This document shows positions 30,710 through 38,598 of a stretch of 39,015 nt of DNA, in pieces (the stretch's first letter is position 1; every line of letters begins with the position of its first letter). Made by a program: the position numbers and the translations under genes. The DNA is from Deinococcales bacterium. GTDB lineage: Bacteria > Deinococcota > Deinococci > Deinococcales > JAAFIG01. Below the pieces are notes generated by a model. It was not told the DNA's origin. It made no database searches and worked only from the letters and a program-made list of their open reading frames with translations. The stretch covers positions 1-39,015 of the forward strand of contig JAAFJQ010000009.1 of NCBI GenBank assembly GCA_013298185.1, read 5' to 3'.

Positions 30710-31768
30710 TTAGGCTATAAACCCACCACCAAGCAACCTCGAGCCGTTGTACAACACCACACTCTGCCCGGGGGTAACTGCAAATTGAGGCTCGAGGAAT
30801 TCCAAACTAAAACCTTGCGCTTCAGCACGAACCACTTTGGCTGGCACTGGCGCGGTGCGGTAGCGTACTTGTGCCTCGAGGTTTTCGGGTAGGTTCTCTA
30901 AATCCACCAAGTAATTCACGCCCCGAGCCGATAAACTTTGGCTGCTGCATTCTTCTTTGCTACCAACCACAATTTGGTTTTTGCTCGCGTCCACGCGCAC
31001 AATGAACCGCTCGAGGTGGCTTTGAAAGAGTTTCATGCCTTTGCGTTGCCCAATGGTGTAAAACTGCGTGCCTTCGTGTTCGCCAACCACATTGCCTGTG
31101 GTGTCTACAATCTCGCCGCTTTTTGGCGCAATCCGTTCACCGATGTATTCTTGGATGGTACTCGGTACAAAGCAAATATCTTGGCTTTCGGCTTTTTCAG
31201 CTGTGATTAAACCATACTGCCGCGCAAGTTCGCGCACCGCAGGTTTCTCGAGATGCCCAACAGGAAAAAGCACCCGCTCGAGCGCGTTTCGGGGCGTTCC
31301 CCACAAGAAATACGTTTGGTCTTTTTTTGGATCTGAGCCACGATGAAACTCGGGCGAAACGCCATTGTCAATGCGTTGCACATAATGCCCTGTGGCGACA
31401 AAATCGCAACCAAGCATTTGGGCTTTTTTCACCAGATGATCGAATTTGACTTTGCTATTACACAACACACAGGGGTTGGGTGTGCGACCCTCGCGGTACT
31501 CTTGGACAAATGGTGCGATGATGTTTTCTTCAAAGACTTCACGGTAATCAAGTAGGTAAAACGGTAAACCCAAATGATCGGCTACGCGCCGCGCTTCGTA
31601 AGCCGCATCGGGTGAGCAGCACGAATCAAAAGTGGAAACACGCTTTTGGTCGGGCCAAAAACGCATCATTGCACCAATCACTTCATAACCATCATCGCGC
31701 AGCAAAGCGGCGGTGACACTTGAATCCACACCACCAGACATGGCAGCCAACACTCTTCCTTTGGACAT
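30710..31768 (-). CDS. mnmA: tRNA 2-thiouridylase MnmA
   Basis: 352 residues, the family length. MnmA adds sulphur at position 2 of the wobble uridine in tRNA Lys, Glu and Gln. The PP-loop SGGVDSS is at 11-17, catalytic cysteines are Cys100 (NPCVLCNSKVKF) and Cys199 (QDICF), and TGHYVQ and DQTYFLWG are also present. AGGAG nine bases before the ATG and TAGAAT further upstream give a normal leadered promoter. Together with trmFO it is one of two tRNA-modification genes in the window. Confidence 0.97.
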   Translation of the reverse strand: MSKGRVLAAMSGGVDSSVTAALLRDDGYEVIGAMMRFWPDQKRVSTFDSCCSPDAAYEARRVADHLGLPFYLLDYREVFEENIIAPFVQEYREGRTPNPCVLCNSKVKFDHLVKKAQMLGCDFVATGHYVQRIDNGVSPEFHRGSDPKKDQTYFLWGTPRNALERVLFPVGHLEKPAVRELARQYGLITAEKAESQDICFVPSTIQEYIGERIAPKSGEIVDTTGNVVGEHEGTQFYTIGQRKGMKLFQSHLERFIVRVDASKNQIVVGSKEECSSQSLSARGVNYLVDLENLPENLEAQVRYRTAPVPAKVVRAEAQGFSLEFLEPQFAVTPGQSVVLYNGSRLLGGGFIA

Positions 31769-31835
31769 AAAACAAAACTCCTGCTTATCATTCTAGCGGC
31801 TTGAGGTGAGTTTTTCTGGTACAAACGACAACAAA

Positions 31836-31910
31836 TTATCCAATTGCCCAATCTGAAATTTTATCCAATTGCCCAATCTGAAATTTTATCTAATTGCCCA
31901 ATCTGAAATT
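31836..31910. repeat. Three tandem 25-bp copies of a gene tail
   Basis: Units at 31836-31860, 31861-31885 and 31886-31910 differ at one base. The third unit is the last eight codons and stop of the AAA/PD-(D/E)XK gene (ISDWAIR then TAA on the minus strand); the two downstream copies repeat that tail with its stop codon outside the gene. Confidence 0.92.
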
Positions 31911-33437
31911 TGCTTCTGCTCGAGGTCAAACAGCACCCCAACTTTGACCACGGGTTTGCTGAGGCTGTCGGCGTACCGACTCGAGTCTATTTGCTCGAGG
32001 GCTTGCTGTGCTGTTCCTGCTGTCTTAAATTCAAAAATGATGCTGTAATCAAAGGTCGTGGTTAAGGTATCCATTCGCCCAAGACTGGTTCTTGACCCCA
32101 AAGCAGCACCTGACGGGCTTGGGTCGCTTTGCACTTGGCTTTGGGTTTGAAAACCAGTGCTGGTCAGCATCAGGTGCATCAGACTATGCACATACGATTC
32201 TTTTCTTGGAAAAATTACATAAGGAATGCCAGCCAAAACCCTGTTTGAAACTTCAAAAAATGCAACCCAATTCAAAATAAGCAGCGCATCTTGCAACTCG
32301 AGGCTATAACTGCCAATGTAACTCTTGGTTTTGCTGTACTCGAGCAGCAAACCCTTAGAAAACGCCATACGAACTTCTTCATTCGGGTACGTCAGCTCAA
32401 ACCGTGTGCCTAAAATAGACATTTGCTTTTTCTTTAGGGTTAAGTACCCCGTTTGAAACATCAGGCTCGAGGCTTCAAGGTTTTCGACATTGGTGGTTGA
32501 AATGGTCAGTTCATCGAGCAACACCGATTCAAACTGTAAAGCGTTAAACTGGGCTTTGCGGATCATCTCGAGGAGAAACGTTGGTGTGCCTGTTTCAAAC
32601 CAATACGACTTAAATTCTTTCTGCCCTAAAAAAAGTAAAAAACTAAATAGACAGTACAGTTTTTGCTCTGCATCCCATGAATAGCCATTGTACCAACGCT
32701 GCATGGACTGCCAAAGATCAGGCAAGCTCAGATTTAAGTTCTTTGCCACTGCTGTCAAGTATTCTGGGAAAGTATTTTCAATTTCTGCTTTGGTGTAACC
32801 ACAACACAGTGCAAAATCGGTGTTTAAGCTGATGTCACGTAAGTTATTCAAATCCGAGAACAAACTGAGCTTACCAATTTTTGAGACACCCGTTAAAAAC
32901 ACCAGATGCAAATGGGCATCCATGGGTTTGAGAACACCATAAAGACTTCTAAGAACGGCTTGGTGTTCGTTTCGTTTTTCTGGCTCGAGCAAGTAATCAG
33001 TGATTGGTTTATCGTACTCATCAATTAAAATCACCACTTTGCTGGTTTTTGATAACTCGAGAATCAGATTACGAAAAGCACTAGCAACAGTATTACCCAA
33101 AAGTGCTACACCATATTCGGCAGCCACAATCTGTAGCCACTCGAGAATTCCTTTTTGTAAGGGTTGGTCACGAAAACTGATGTTAGTCCACGCGAATCAC
33201 TGGGCGATGCGCGAAATCAAACTGATCCTCGAGCCATAAACCCTTAAACAAATCCTTACGCCCTGCAAAAGCTGCTTTTAAGGTAGACAACAAAAGCGAT
33301 TTACCAAAGCGTCTTGGGCGCGACAAGAAAAATACACCAAGTTGTAAAAAAGTTGATATGTACATGGTTTTATCCACGTAGACCATGTTTTCTTCTCTGA
33401 GCTTGGTGAAGTCTTGAATGCCAGTTGGCAGGCGCAT
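31886..33437 (-). pseudogene. AAA-ATPase-like / PD-(D/E)XK nuclease gene, frameshifted
   Basis: The 5' frame starts at ATG 33437 (six bases after TACAAT) as MRLPTGIQDFTKLREEN...VDKT and has FLSRPRRFGKSLLLSTL, the Walker-A-like motif of the AAA-ATPase_like family. It stops at TAA 33185-33183 after HRPVIRVD. A different frame continues in register as ISFRDQPLQKGILEWLQ, then IVAAEYGV..., with Walker B VVILIDEYDKPI, and ends with a PDDEXK_9-like domain (FDYSIIFEFKTAG...). Removing one base near 33185 joins the two. The two ORFs at 31886-33127 and 33183-33437 are thus one broken gene, usually an accessory gene in multiple copies, or the result of a sequence error. Confidence 0.85.
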
Positions 33438-33666
33438 AAAGGCATTGTACTCGAGCCGTAACAACCGCGTGTAAGTCAATTGGCAGATTTTGCTTGTTCT
33501 TAACCCGTGTTAGCCTGCTCGAGCTGTAAAAATTCTTTTGGAAGGTGCAACGCCCATGATGATGCTGTTCTAAAATCCTCACATCTGAACTTTTGGCACT
33601 CGAGTCATCTCGAGTTGGTTTTGATTGATTCTGGCACTGAGATAAGTGCCACCGTGAGGTATTTTT

Positions 33667-34629
33667 ATGAACCATGAAGCACTGCTTTTCACTGCCACCC
33701 AAGCCTTTGGGTTATCTGAATGCACCGAACTCGAGGGGACGGATAGTTTGGTTTACGCCACCGAACAAAACGGGGTTGGTGCAATCCTGAAAATCACACC
33801 CAGCAATTACCGTGACTTTACGGCAGTTCATGCCGAAACGATGGTGCTGAATCACTTAGCGCATTATGGCGCTCCTGTGGCTCGAGCTATGCCAACAGCC
33901 GATGGGCAATACGCTGTGCCAATAGATAATTTCACCGCAGCACTTTTTCAGAAACTCGAGGGTCAAGAAGTGAGTGAGGAAGACACCAGCCCAGAAATGC
34001 TCAGGTCTTGGGGCAATTTGCTTGGGCGTTTACATGCCTTGGTCAATTTTGAAGAAGTCCCAACCTTTAAGCGCCATCAGTGGTACGAAGACTCGATGCT
34101 GACCCTCCTCGAGCGTCATATGCCAAGCGAATTACAGCCGCGTTTCACCCAAGTCAATCAACTGCTCGAGCGTATTCATACGTTTCCTAAATCCAGCAAC
34201 AATTACGGCATCATTCACGCTGATTTTCACGCGGGCAACATGCTCAATGTGGATGGTAGGTTACATGCGATTGATTTTTGCGATTGTCGTTACCACTGGC
34301 TGATGTTTGATATTGCAAGGGCATTTTATGCTGCCACCCCGAGTTTGGATGAGGCTCGAGAATTCGCACCATATTTTTTTGAGCATTTCTTTAGTGGTTA
34401 TAAAATGCACCTCGCGGTCAATGCCGAAGACCTGAGTTGTATCCCCGATTTCTTTAAGCTGCATGACCTCGAGCAACTTGGCATGATGTACATTCCCAGT
34501 TTCCTAACGGGTGAAAACTTGGAATGGACGGACAAACTGATTGCTTCTCGAGAACAGCGTTGGGCGAGGCTCGAGTCAGATGTTGGCGTACTTGATGGTT
34601 TGGATTTCAGGGGTTTTGCTTCATCTTAA
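33667..34629 (+). CDS. Phosphotransferase family protein (APH fold)
   Basis: 320 residues. The Brenner motif HADFHAGNML at about residue 185 and the metal-binding AIDFCDCRYHW soon after it define the aminoglycoside phosphotransferase/choline-kinase fold. 'LKITPSNYRDFTAVHAETMVLNHLAHYGAPVARAMP' is the nucleotide-binding lobe. Substrates in this family include small alcohols, homoserine and proteins (as in SrkA/YihE); nothing favours drug resistance. GTGAGGT lies seven bases before the ATG. Monocistronic by appearance. Confidence 0.85.
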   Translation: MNHEALLFTATQAFGLSECTELEGTDSLVYATEQNGVGAILKITPSNYRDFTAVHAETMVLNHLAHYGAPVARAMPTADGQYAVPIDNFTAALFQKLEGQEVSEEDTSPEMLRSWGNLLGRLHALVNFEEVPTFKRHQWYEDSMLTLLERHMPSELQPRFTQVNQLLERIHTFPKSSNNYGIIHADFHAGNMLNVDGRLHAIDFCDCRYHWLMFDIARAFYAATPSLDEAREFAPYFFEHFFSGYKMHLAVNAEDLSCIPDFFKLHDLEQLGMMYIPSFLTGENLEWTDKLIASREQRWARLESDVGVLDGLDFRGFASS

Positions 34630-34684
34630 TGCCCAAAAGGGTACATCTCACATCTCTTACAAAAAATGCGTCTATGACGTTACT

Positions 34685-34714
34685 CGTAGGGGCGAGGCAT
34701 GCCTCGCCCCTACG
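34685..34714. repeat. Intergenic palindrome, copy 3
   Basis: A perfect 30-bp palindrome: CGTAGGGGCGAGGCA and its inverse TGCCTCGCCCCTACG with no loop. It lies 55 bases after the kinase stop and upstream of the CAP-domain gene. It shares the GTAGGGGCG start with the copies at 23538 and 28533. Confidence 0.9.
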
Positions 34715-34792
34715 GCAGAACACAGTTTTTCCACACCACTTGAGATGCACCCTGCCCAAAAGCTAACCTGTCACAATTTTCTTAAAATGCGC

Positions 34793-34798
34793 TACACT
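34793..34798 (+). promoter_or_regulatory. -10 box TACACT of the CAP-domain gene
   Basis: TACACT is seven bases before ATG 34806 with no ribosome-binding site between, a leaderless arrangement. Confidence 0.6.
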
Positions 34799-34805
34799 AG
34801 AACCC

Positions 34806-35873
34806 ATGAAAAGAATTTTGGTTTTGCTGATTGGTTTAGCTGGTGCTGCTCTGGCATTTGACCCACTGCCACCGCTCCCAAACACCACTGGTCTTGAAGC
34901 GGCTGAACAGATTATCTTAGAAGGTACAAACCGTGAACGTGCTGCCATTGGCTTAGCGCCACTGAAACCCGATATTCGCTTGCGGGCGGCAGCACGTTTA
35001 CATGCACTGGACATGGCAACTCGAGAATTTTTCTCGCATACGTCTACAAAACCGGGTTTTGAAACGCCCTCTGATCGGGTGCATCAAGCAGGAGCGCTTG
35101 ACTTTGGCGCAGGTGAAAACATTGCTTATAACGAAGTCAACCCCGATGAAACAGGGGCTAAACTGATGGATCAATGGATGAACAGCCCACCGCACCGCGC
35201 CAGTATCCTCAACAAGGATTACACCCACATTGGCGTTGGGGTTTATCGTCGCCCAGATGGTCGGATATACGGTGTACAGAACTTTGTGCAGCGTTTACTT
35301 GAAGTCACAGCTGACACCAGCCGCTCGATGCTCGAGTTACGCCAAGTGAAACTCGAAGGCAAAGTCAATGCTGGTTTGGAATTGGCATTGTTTTCAGGGC
35401 AGCAATTTCTTGGCATGGTCAAAACCGATGCCACTGGTGGTTTCTCGAGGTTGCTCGAGTACAACGCTGGACAAACCATGCAGCTTGGTTGGCGCAAAGT
35501 CGGTACAAACGCAGCTTTCATGACCCAAGCTACCCTGACCATCCCGAGTGCTTTTGCGGTCGGAGCAGTTCAAGTGCAAGTGCAACGCGGTGCGCCTTAC
35601 ACCGTGACTGCATCGCTTGAAAGCAAACGCGAAGATACTTTTACCCTCGAGTTGCGTTTCCCCAATGCCAACAAAGCCGTGATTCTGTTCGAGCAAGTTG
35701 GCAACGATGAAACCCGAATTCAAGCCCAAAATGGTCTGATTCGTTCTCGTTGCGTGGTTGGCAGCGCTCGCAAAGCCATGAAAATTGGTTATGGCAACGG
35801 TAATTACACCATCACCCATCAATTTGTGATGGATTGCCGCACAGGTATGCTCGAGCCAGGTGCAGAACGATAA
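34806..35873 (+). CDS. Secreted CAP-domain protein
   Basis: 355 residues with a signal peptide (MKRILVLLIGLAGAALA). The CAP/SCP domain spans about residues 35-170: 'TNRERAAIGLAPLKPDIRLRAAARLHALDMATREFFSHTS', then 'GENIAYNEV', 'MDQWMNSPPHRASILNKDYTHIGVGVY', with the usual His and Glu cluster. Bacterial CAP proteins are extracellular with mostly unknown roles, some being nucleases or lipid binders. A further roughly 180 residues at the C-terminus look like beta-rich domains with no known match. The end converges on the esterase gene with one base between. Confidence 0.88.
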   Translation: MKRILVLLIGLAGAALAFDPLPPLPNTTGLEAAEQIILEGTNRERAAIGLAPLKPDIRLRAAARLHALDMATREFFSHTSTKPGFETPSDRVHQAGALDFGAGENIAYNEVNPDETGAKLMDQWMNSPPHRASILNKDYTHIGVGVYRRPDGRIYGVQNFVQRLLEVTADTSRSMLELRQVKLEGKVNAGLELALFSGQQFLGMVKTDATGGFSRLLEYNAGQTMQLGWRKVGTNAAFMTQATLTIPSAFAVGAVQVQVQRGAPYTVTASLESKREDTFTLELRFPNANKAVILFEQVGNDETRIQAQNGLIRSRCVVGSARKAMKIGYGNGNYTITHQFVMDCRTGMLEPGAER

Positions 35874-35874
35874 A

Positions 35875-36606
35875 CTACAGCATCTTCTCGAGAAAATACG
35901 GCATCATTTGTCGCCAAGAAGTCCAGTCGTGCGGTACGTCATGTCCCCAATAATCAAACCAAGCAGGCACACCTTTGGACTCGAGAATCTGCTGCATGGC
36001 TCGGGTGTCGGCAATCGCTTCTTCTTCCCAGTTGCCCTGCCCAACCGCAAAAACAATTTTTGCGCGGCGGTAATGCTCCAAGTGCCAAGGGTCGTTTAAG
36101 TTCGGCAAGTACTGCAATGGGCTGTTGTAAAAAGTGTTGTCATCGCCGTAATCGCCAATAAAGCTCTGCATACTGTACAAACCAGACAAAGCAATCACAC
36201 CATCGAACACATCTGGGCGCTTCAAGAAAAAATTCGCTGCGTGCAAAGCCCCCATGCTACAACCCGTTGTCCATATGGTAGACAACCCCGTATTGGTCTG
36301 AACCCAAGGCACGATTTCATTCAAAATGTACTTTTCATAATCCCCGTGCCGCCGAGCGCGATCAGCTGGATGAACTCCTTTGTTGGTCCAAGTTTGCCAG
36401 TCCACACTATCCACACAAATAAACTTGACCCGCCCGCCATCAATCAACCCAGCGCAGGCTTCGGTCATCTTAAAGCCCTCAAAGTCGTGAAAGCGCCCGT
36501 CCTGAGCAGGAAAAACCAGAATCGGTTGCCCGTAATGTCCGTAAACCTTAAAGTGCATTTCGTGTCCGAGGTGGTTGGAAAACCAGTGGTGATGTTCGAT
36601 GTGCAT
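35875..36606 (-). CDS. Esterase of the alpha/beta-hydrolase fold
   Basis: 243 residues from ATG 36606, preceded by AAAGGAG. The nucleophile elbow is GCSMGALHA (Ser in Gly-x-Ser-x-Gly-like form); the His in WGHDVPHDW near the end and an Asp upstream complete the triad. No signal peptide. 'GQPILVFPAQDGRFHDFEGFKM' resembles the cytoplasmic esterase family annotated with esterase D/YbbA. Operon context: the ATP-grasp gene lies upstream with a MITE-like element in the 129-base gap. A longer frame to 36669 translates into the element and is rejected. Confidence 0.82.
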   Translation of the reverse strand: MHIEHHHWFSNHLGHEMHFKVYGHYGQPILVFPAQDGRFHDFEGFKMTEACAGLIDGGRVKFICVDSVDWQTWTNKGVHPADRARRHGDYEKYILNEIVPWVQTNTGLSTIWTTGCSMGALHAANFFLKRPDVFDGVIALSGLYSMQSFIGDYGDDNTFYNSPLQYLPNLNDPWHLEHYRRAKIVFAVGQGNWEEEAIADTRAMQQILESKGVPAWFDYWGHDVPHDWTSWRQMMPYFLEKML

Positions 36607-36633
36607 GGGACTCCTTTGGAGGTGAAAGGCGAA

Positions 36634-36735
36634 AGAGAAAAGGTTAAAGCAAAAAGATCTTTTTCTCAAAATGTGTTGTTTCTCGAGTGATCCAGATGCT
36701 TCGCATCATCAGGTTATCTCTTTCACCTTTTCTCT
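36634..36735. mobile_element. MITE-like intergenic element, copy 2
   Basis: AGAGAAAAGGTTAAAG at 36634-36649 is inverted at 36720-36735 with one mismatch. The right part (36691-36724) is identical over 34 bases to copy 1, but the pyrimidine heptamer run is one unit shorter. The left arm continues outwards as GTGAAAG GCGAAAG heptamers. It runs from between the esterase and ATP-grasp genes up to the ATP-grasp stop. Confidence 0.6.
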
Positions 36736-37893
36736 TTAGTTCTTGGCTAACACATGCTCGGCGGCTGCCAGCAGTGGCTCGAGGTCTGGGCTGCGGAGAA
36801 TATAGCCGTAGTTGCCAATGGCTCGGCTGAAGATGCTCATGATTCGTTCGTGGTGACAGACCAAGTGCCGATAATGCTCGAGAACGTTTTGGTGGGATAA
36901 CTGGTAGCTTAAGTGGTCTTTTCGCCCAATGTAAACGGTGTGGTAGGGGCGTTCAGCTTTGGCGTTGAATTGTCCTTTGACCAGTAGATTTGCCCATTCT
37001 TGGTAGACATCCATGTCGTTGGCGTAGTTGAACATGTCCACGGTTAAACCACCGGGTGGGCGGATGTTGGCTTCGAGTGCCATGATTTTTCCATCCAAAT
37101 CAAAGAACTCGAGGTGAAAAAAGCGTTCACGGACATCAAAGGCTTTGAGGCTGGCAGTACCAGCTTGCATCAAAGCTCCGGGGATAACTCGCTCGGAGTG
37201 GTAATAAATATCGCCGTCTTCGTTGACGGTTTCCATCACGCCTCTCGAGTAACGGTGGCTGGCTAAGAAAAGGATTTTGCCGTCTTGGTTGGTCAGACCA
37301 TCAAAGGTGATAATATCGCCCTTGATAAATTCCTCGAGGATGTACTCCACTGGCAGTTTATCGCGCAGGTAAAAATCCAGTTCAAAATCATCGGTGATCT
37401 TATAGGTTTTGGCTGCTCCGACACCAATGTCGGGCTTAGCAACAATCGGGTAGCCAACTTCTTGAACAAAGGCTTTGGCATCTTCGGGGGTCAGACACAC
37501 CCGTCCTCGAGCCACGGCAACACCAGCATCTCGAAAAAGTTGTTTCATCCGTGATTTGCGTTTGATGTTGTCAATCCAACCCTGTTGAATACCAGAAATA
37601 TTAAAATCGGTGCGAATCGCTGCTTCGGTCTCGAGCCAGTGTTCGTTTAAGCTGTCCAAACGCCCGATTTTGCCCCATTTGAAGGTCAGATAGGCTGTGC
37701 CACGCAGTAACGTGTCGTAGTTGTCCATGTCCGAGACACGGTAATACTCATGGAATTGGCTGCGAAGCTCCGAGTGCAGGTTATCAAAAGGCTCATCGCC
37801 AAGCCCAAGAACCGTTGCCCCAGCTTGGCGCAGACCACGCACAAAATGCCGAAAATTTGGCGGAAAATGCGGGGATAAGAAAATGACATTCAC
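36736..37893 (-). CDS. ATP-grasp ligase
   Basis: 385 residues from GTG 37893, five bases after GGAGGT; a 5' ATG at 37914 would include the ribosome-binding site. The ATP-grasp fold is shown by 'IVAKPDIGVGAAKTYKI' (glycine-rich loop), 'VEYILEEFIKGDIITFDGL' and the metal-binding 'IMALEANIRPPGGLTVDMFNYA'. Such enzymes join a carboxylate and an amine via an acyl-phosphate; the substrates are unknown. It likely forms an operon with the esterase downstream, a pairing I recall from other genomes. TAGAAT at 37966-37971 (minus) may be the -10 box. Confidence 0.85.
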   Translation of the reverse strand: MNVIFLSPHFPPNFRHFVRGLRQAGATVLGLGDEPFDNLHSELRSQFHEYYRVSDMDNYDTLLRGTAYLTFKWGKIGRLDSLNEHWLETEAAIRTDFNISGIQQGWIDNIKRKSRMKQLFRDAGVAVARGRVCLTPEDAKAFVQEVGYPIVAKPDIGVGAAKTYKITDDFELDFYLRDKLPVEYILEEFIKGDIITFDGLTNQDGKILFLASHRYSRGVMETVNEDGDIYYHSERVIPGALMQAGTASLKAFDVRERFFHLEFFDLDGKIMALEANIRPPGGLTVDMFNYANDMDVYQEWANLLVKGQFNAKAERPYHTVYIGRKDHLSYQLSHQNVLEHYRHLVCHHERIMSIFSRAIGNYGYILRSPDLEPLLAAAEHVLAKN

Positions 37894-38001
37894 AAGCGAC
37901 CTCCAAGAAAACAAGAAAGACGTATAACCTCAAACCATCCCCGAAAACGCAGTGCTTCGCCTTGGATTCTACCCAATAAACACCTTGCTCGAGAAGGGGG
38001 G

Positions 38002-38598
38002 TTACAGCCAGACCGAACCCTTTGGAGTTTGTAAACAGACCCGCAAACTTGGCAGGGCAGCGCTTTGCACCTTGGGTTCAAGACCAAGGGCATCAAACTG
38101 TTGATTGATGCGCTCAGCATCTGGGTGATACAACTCAAGTGCCACCAATTCCAAACCTCGAGGCTCGAGGTTGGCGCTTGGATTTTGGCTTTGCCACTCA
38201 ATCAGTGTGGGAAGAATGCCGTTTTCAGGCAAATGCCCATCTTCGGGAATGGTGATCTTCCACGAGTACGCGCCTCGAGTGACTGGAGTGATTGTGCCGT
38301 GTTGCGCGACATTAGGCTGCTGCTCGAGGTGCTGACAACGCACCACCCAATGAATCAGTTGAGGCTCGGCTATAGGCTGGTCAAGTTCAAACCAGCGTGG
38401 ACGGTTGGGCTTGGGGGCATCAGGGTCAATGCTAATGATCTCGAGATACGTGTCTGCGCCAAGCCGTGCCAGAAGATTATGCGTTCCCATCAGGGCATGT
38501 TTGCCACCTGTTTGGGCTTTTACACCTGTGCGCTTCTCGAGCCACGCTGCACCAATTTCTAGGTTGGGTGCAGCAATCACAAAATGGTCTAAAGTCAT
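38002..38598 (-). CDS. VOC family protein (glyoxalase-like domain)
   Basis: 198 residues from ATG 38598, whose ATGA overlaps the trmFO stop, so it is translationally coupled to trmFO. 'MTLDHFVIAAPNLEIGAAWLEKRTGVKAQTGGKHALMGTHNLLARLG' fits the glyoxalase-like (PF13468-type) family, with His5 and later 'TYLEIISID' as the metal-ligand Glu region. The second half has 'GLELVALELYHPDAERINQQFDALGL'. Substrate unknown. The longer frame from 38616 overlaps trmFO and is rejected. Confidence 0.85.
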   Translation of the reverse strand: MTLDHFVIAAPNLEIGAAWLEKRTGVKAQTGGKHALMGTHNLLARLGADTYLEIISIDPDAPKPNRPRWFELDQPIAEPQLIHWVVRCQHLEQQPNVAQHGTITPVTRGAYSWKITIPEDGHLPENGILPTLIEWQSQNPSANLEPRGLELVALELYHPDAERINQQFDALGLEPKVQSAALPSLRVCLQTPKGSVWL

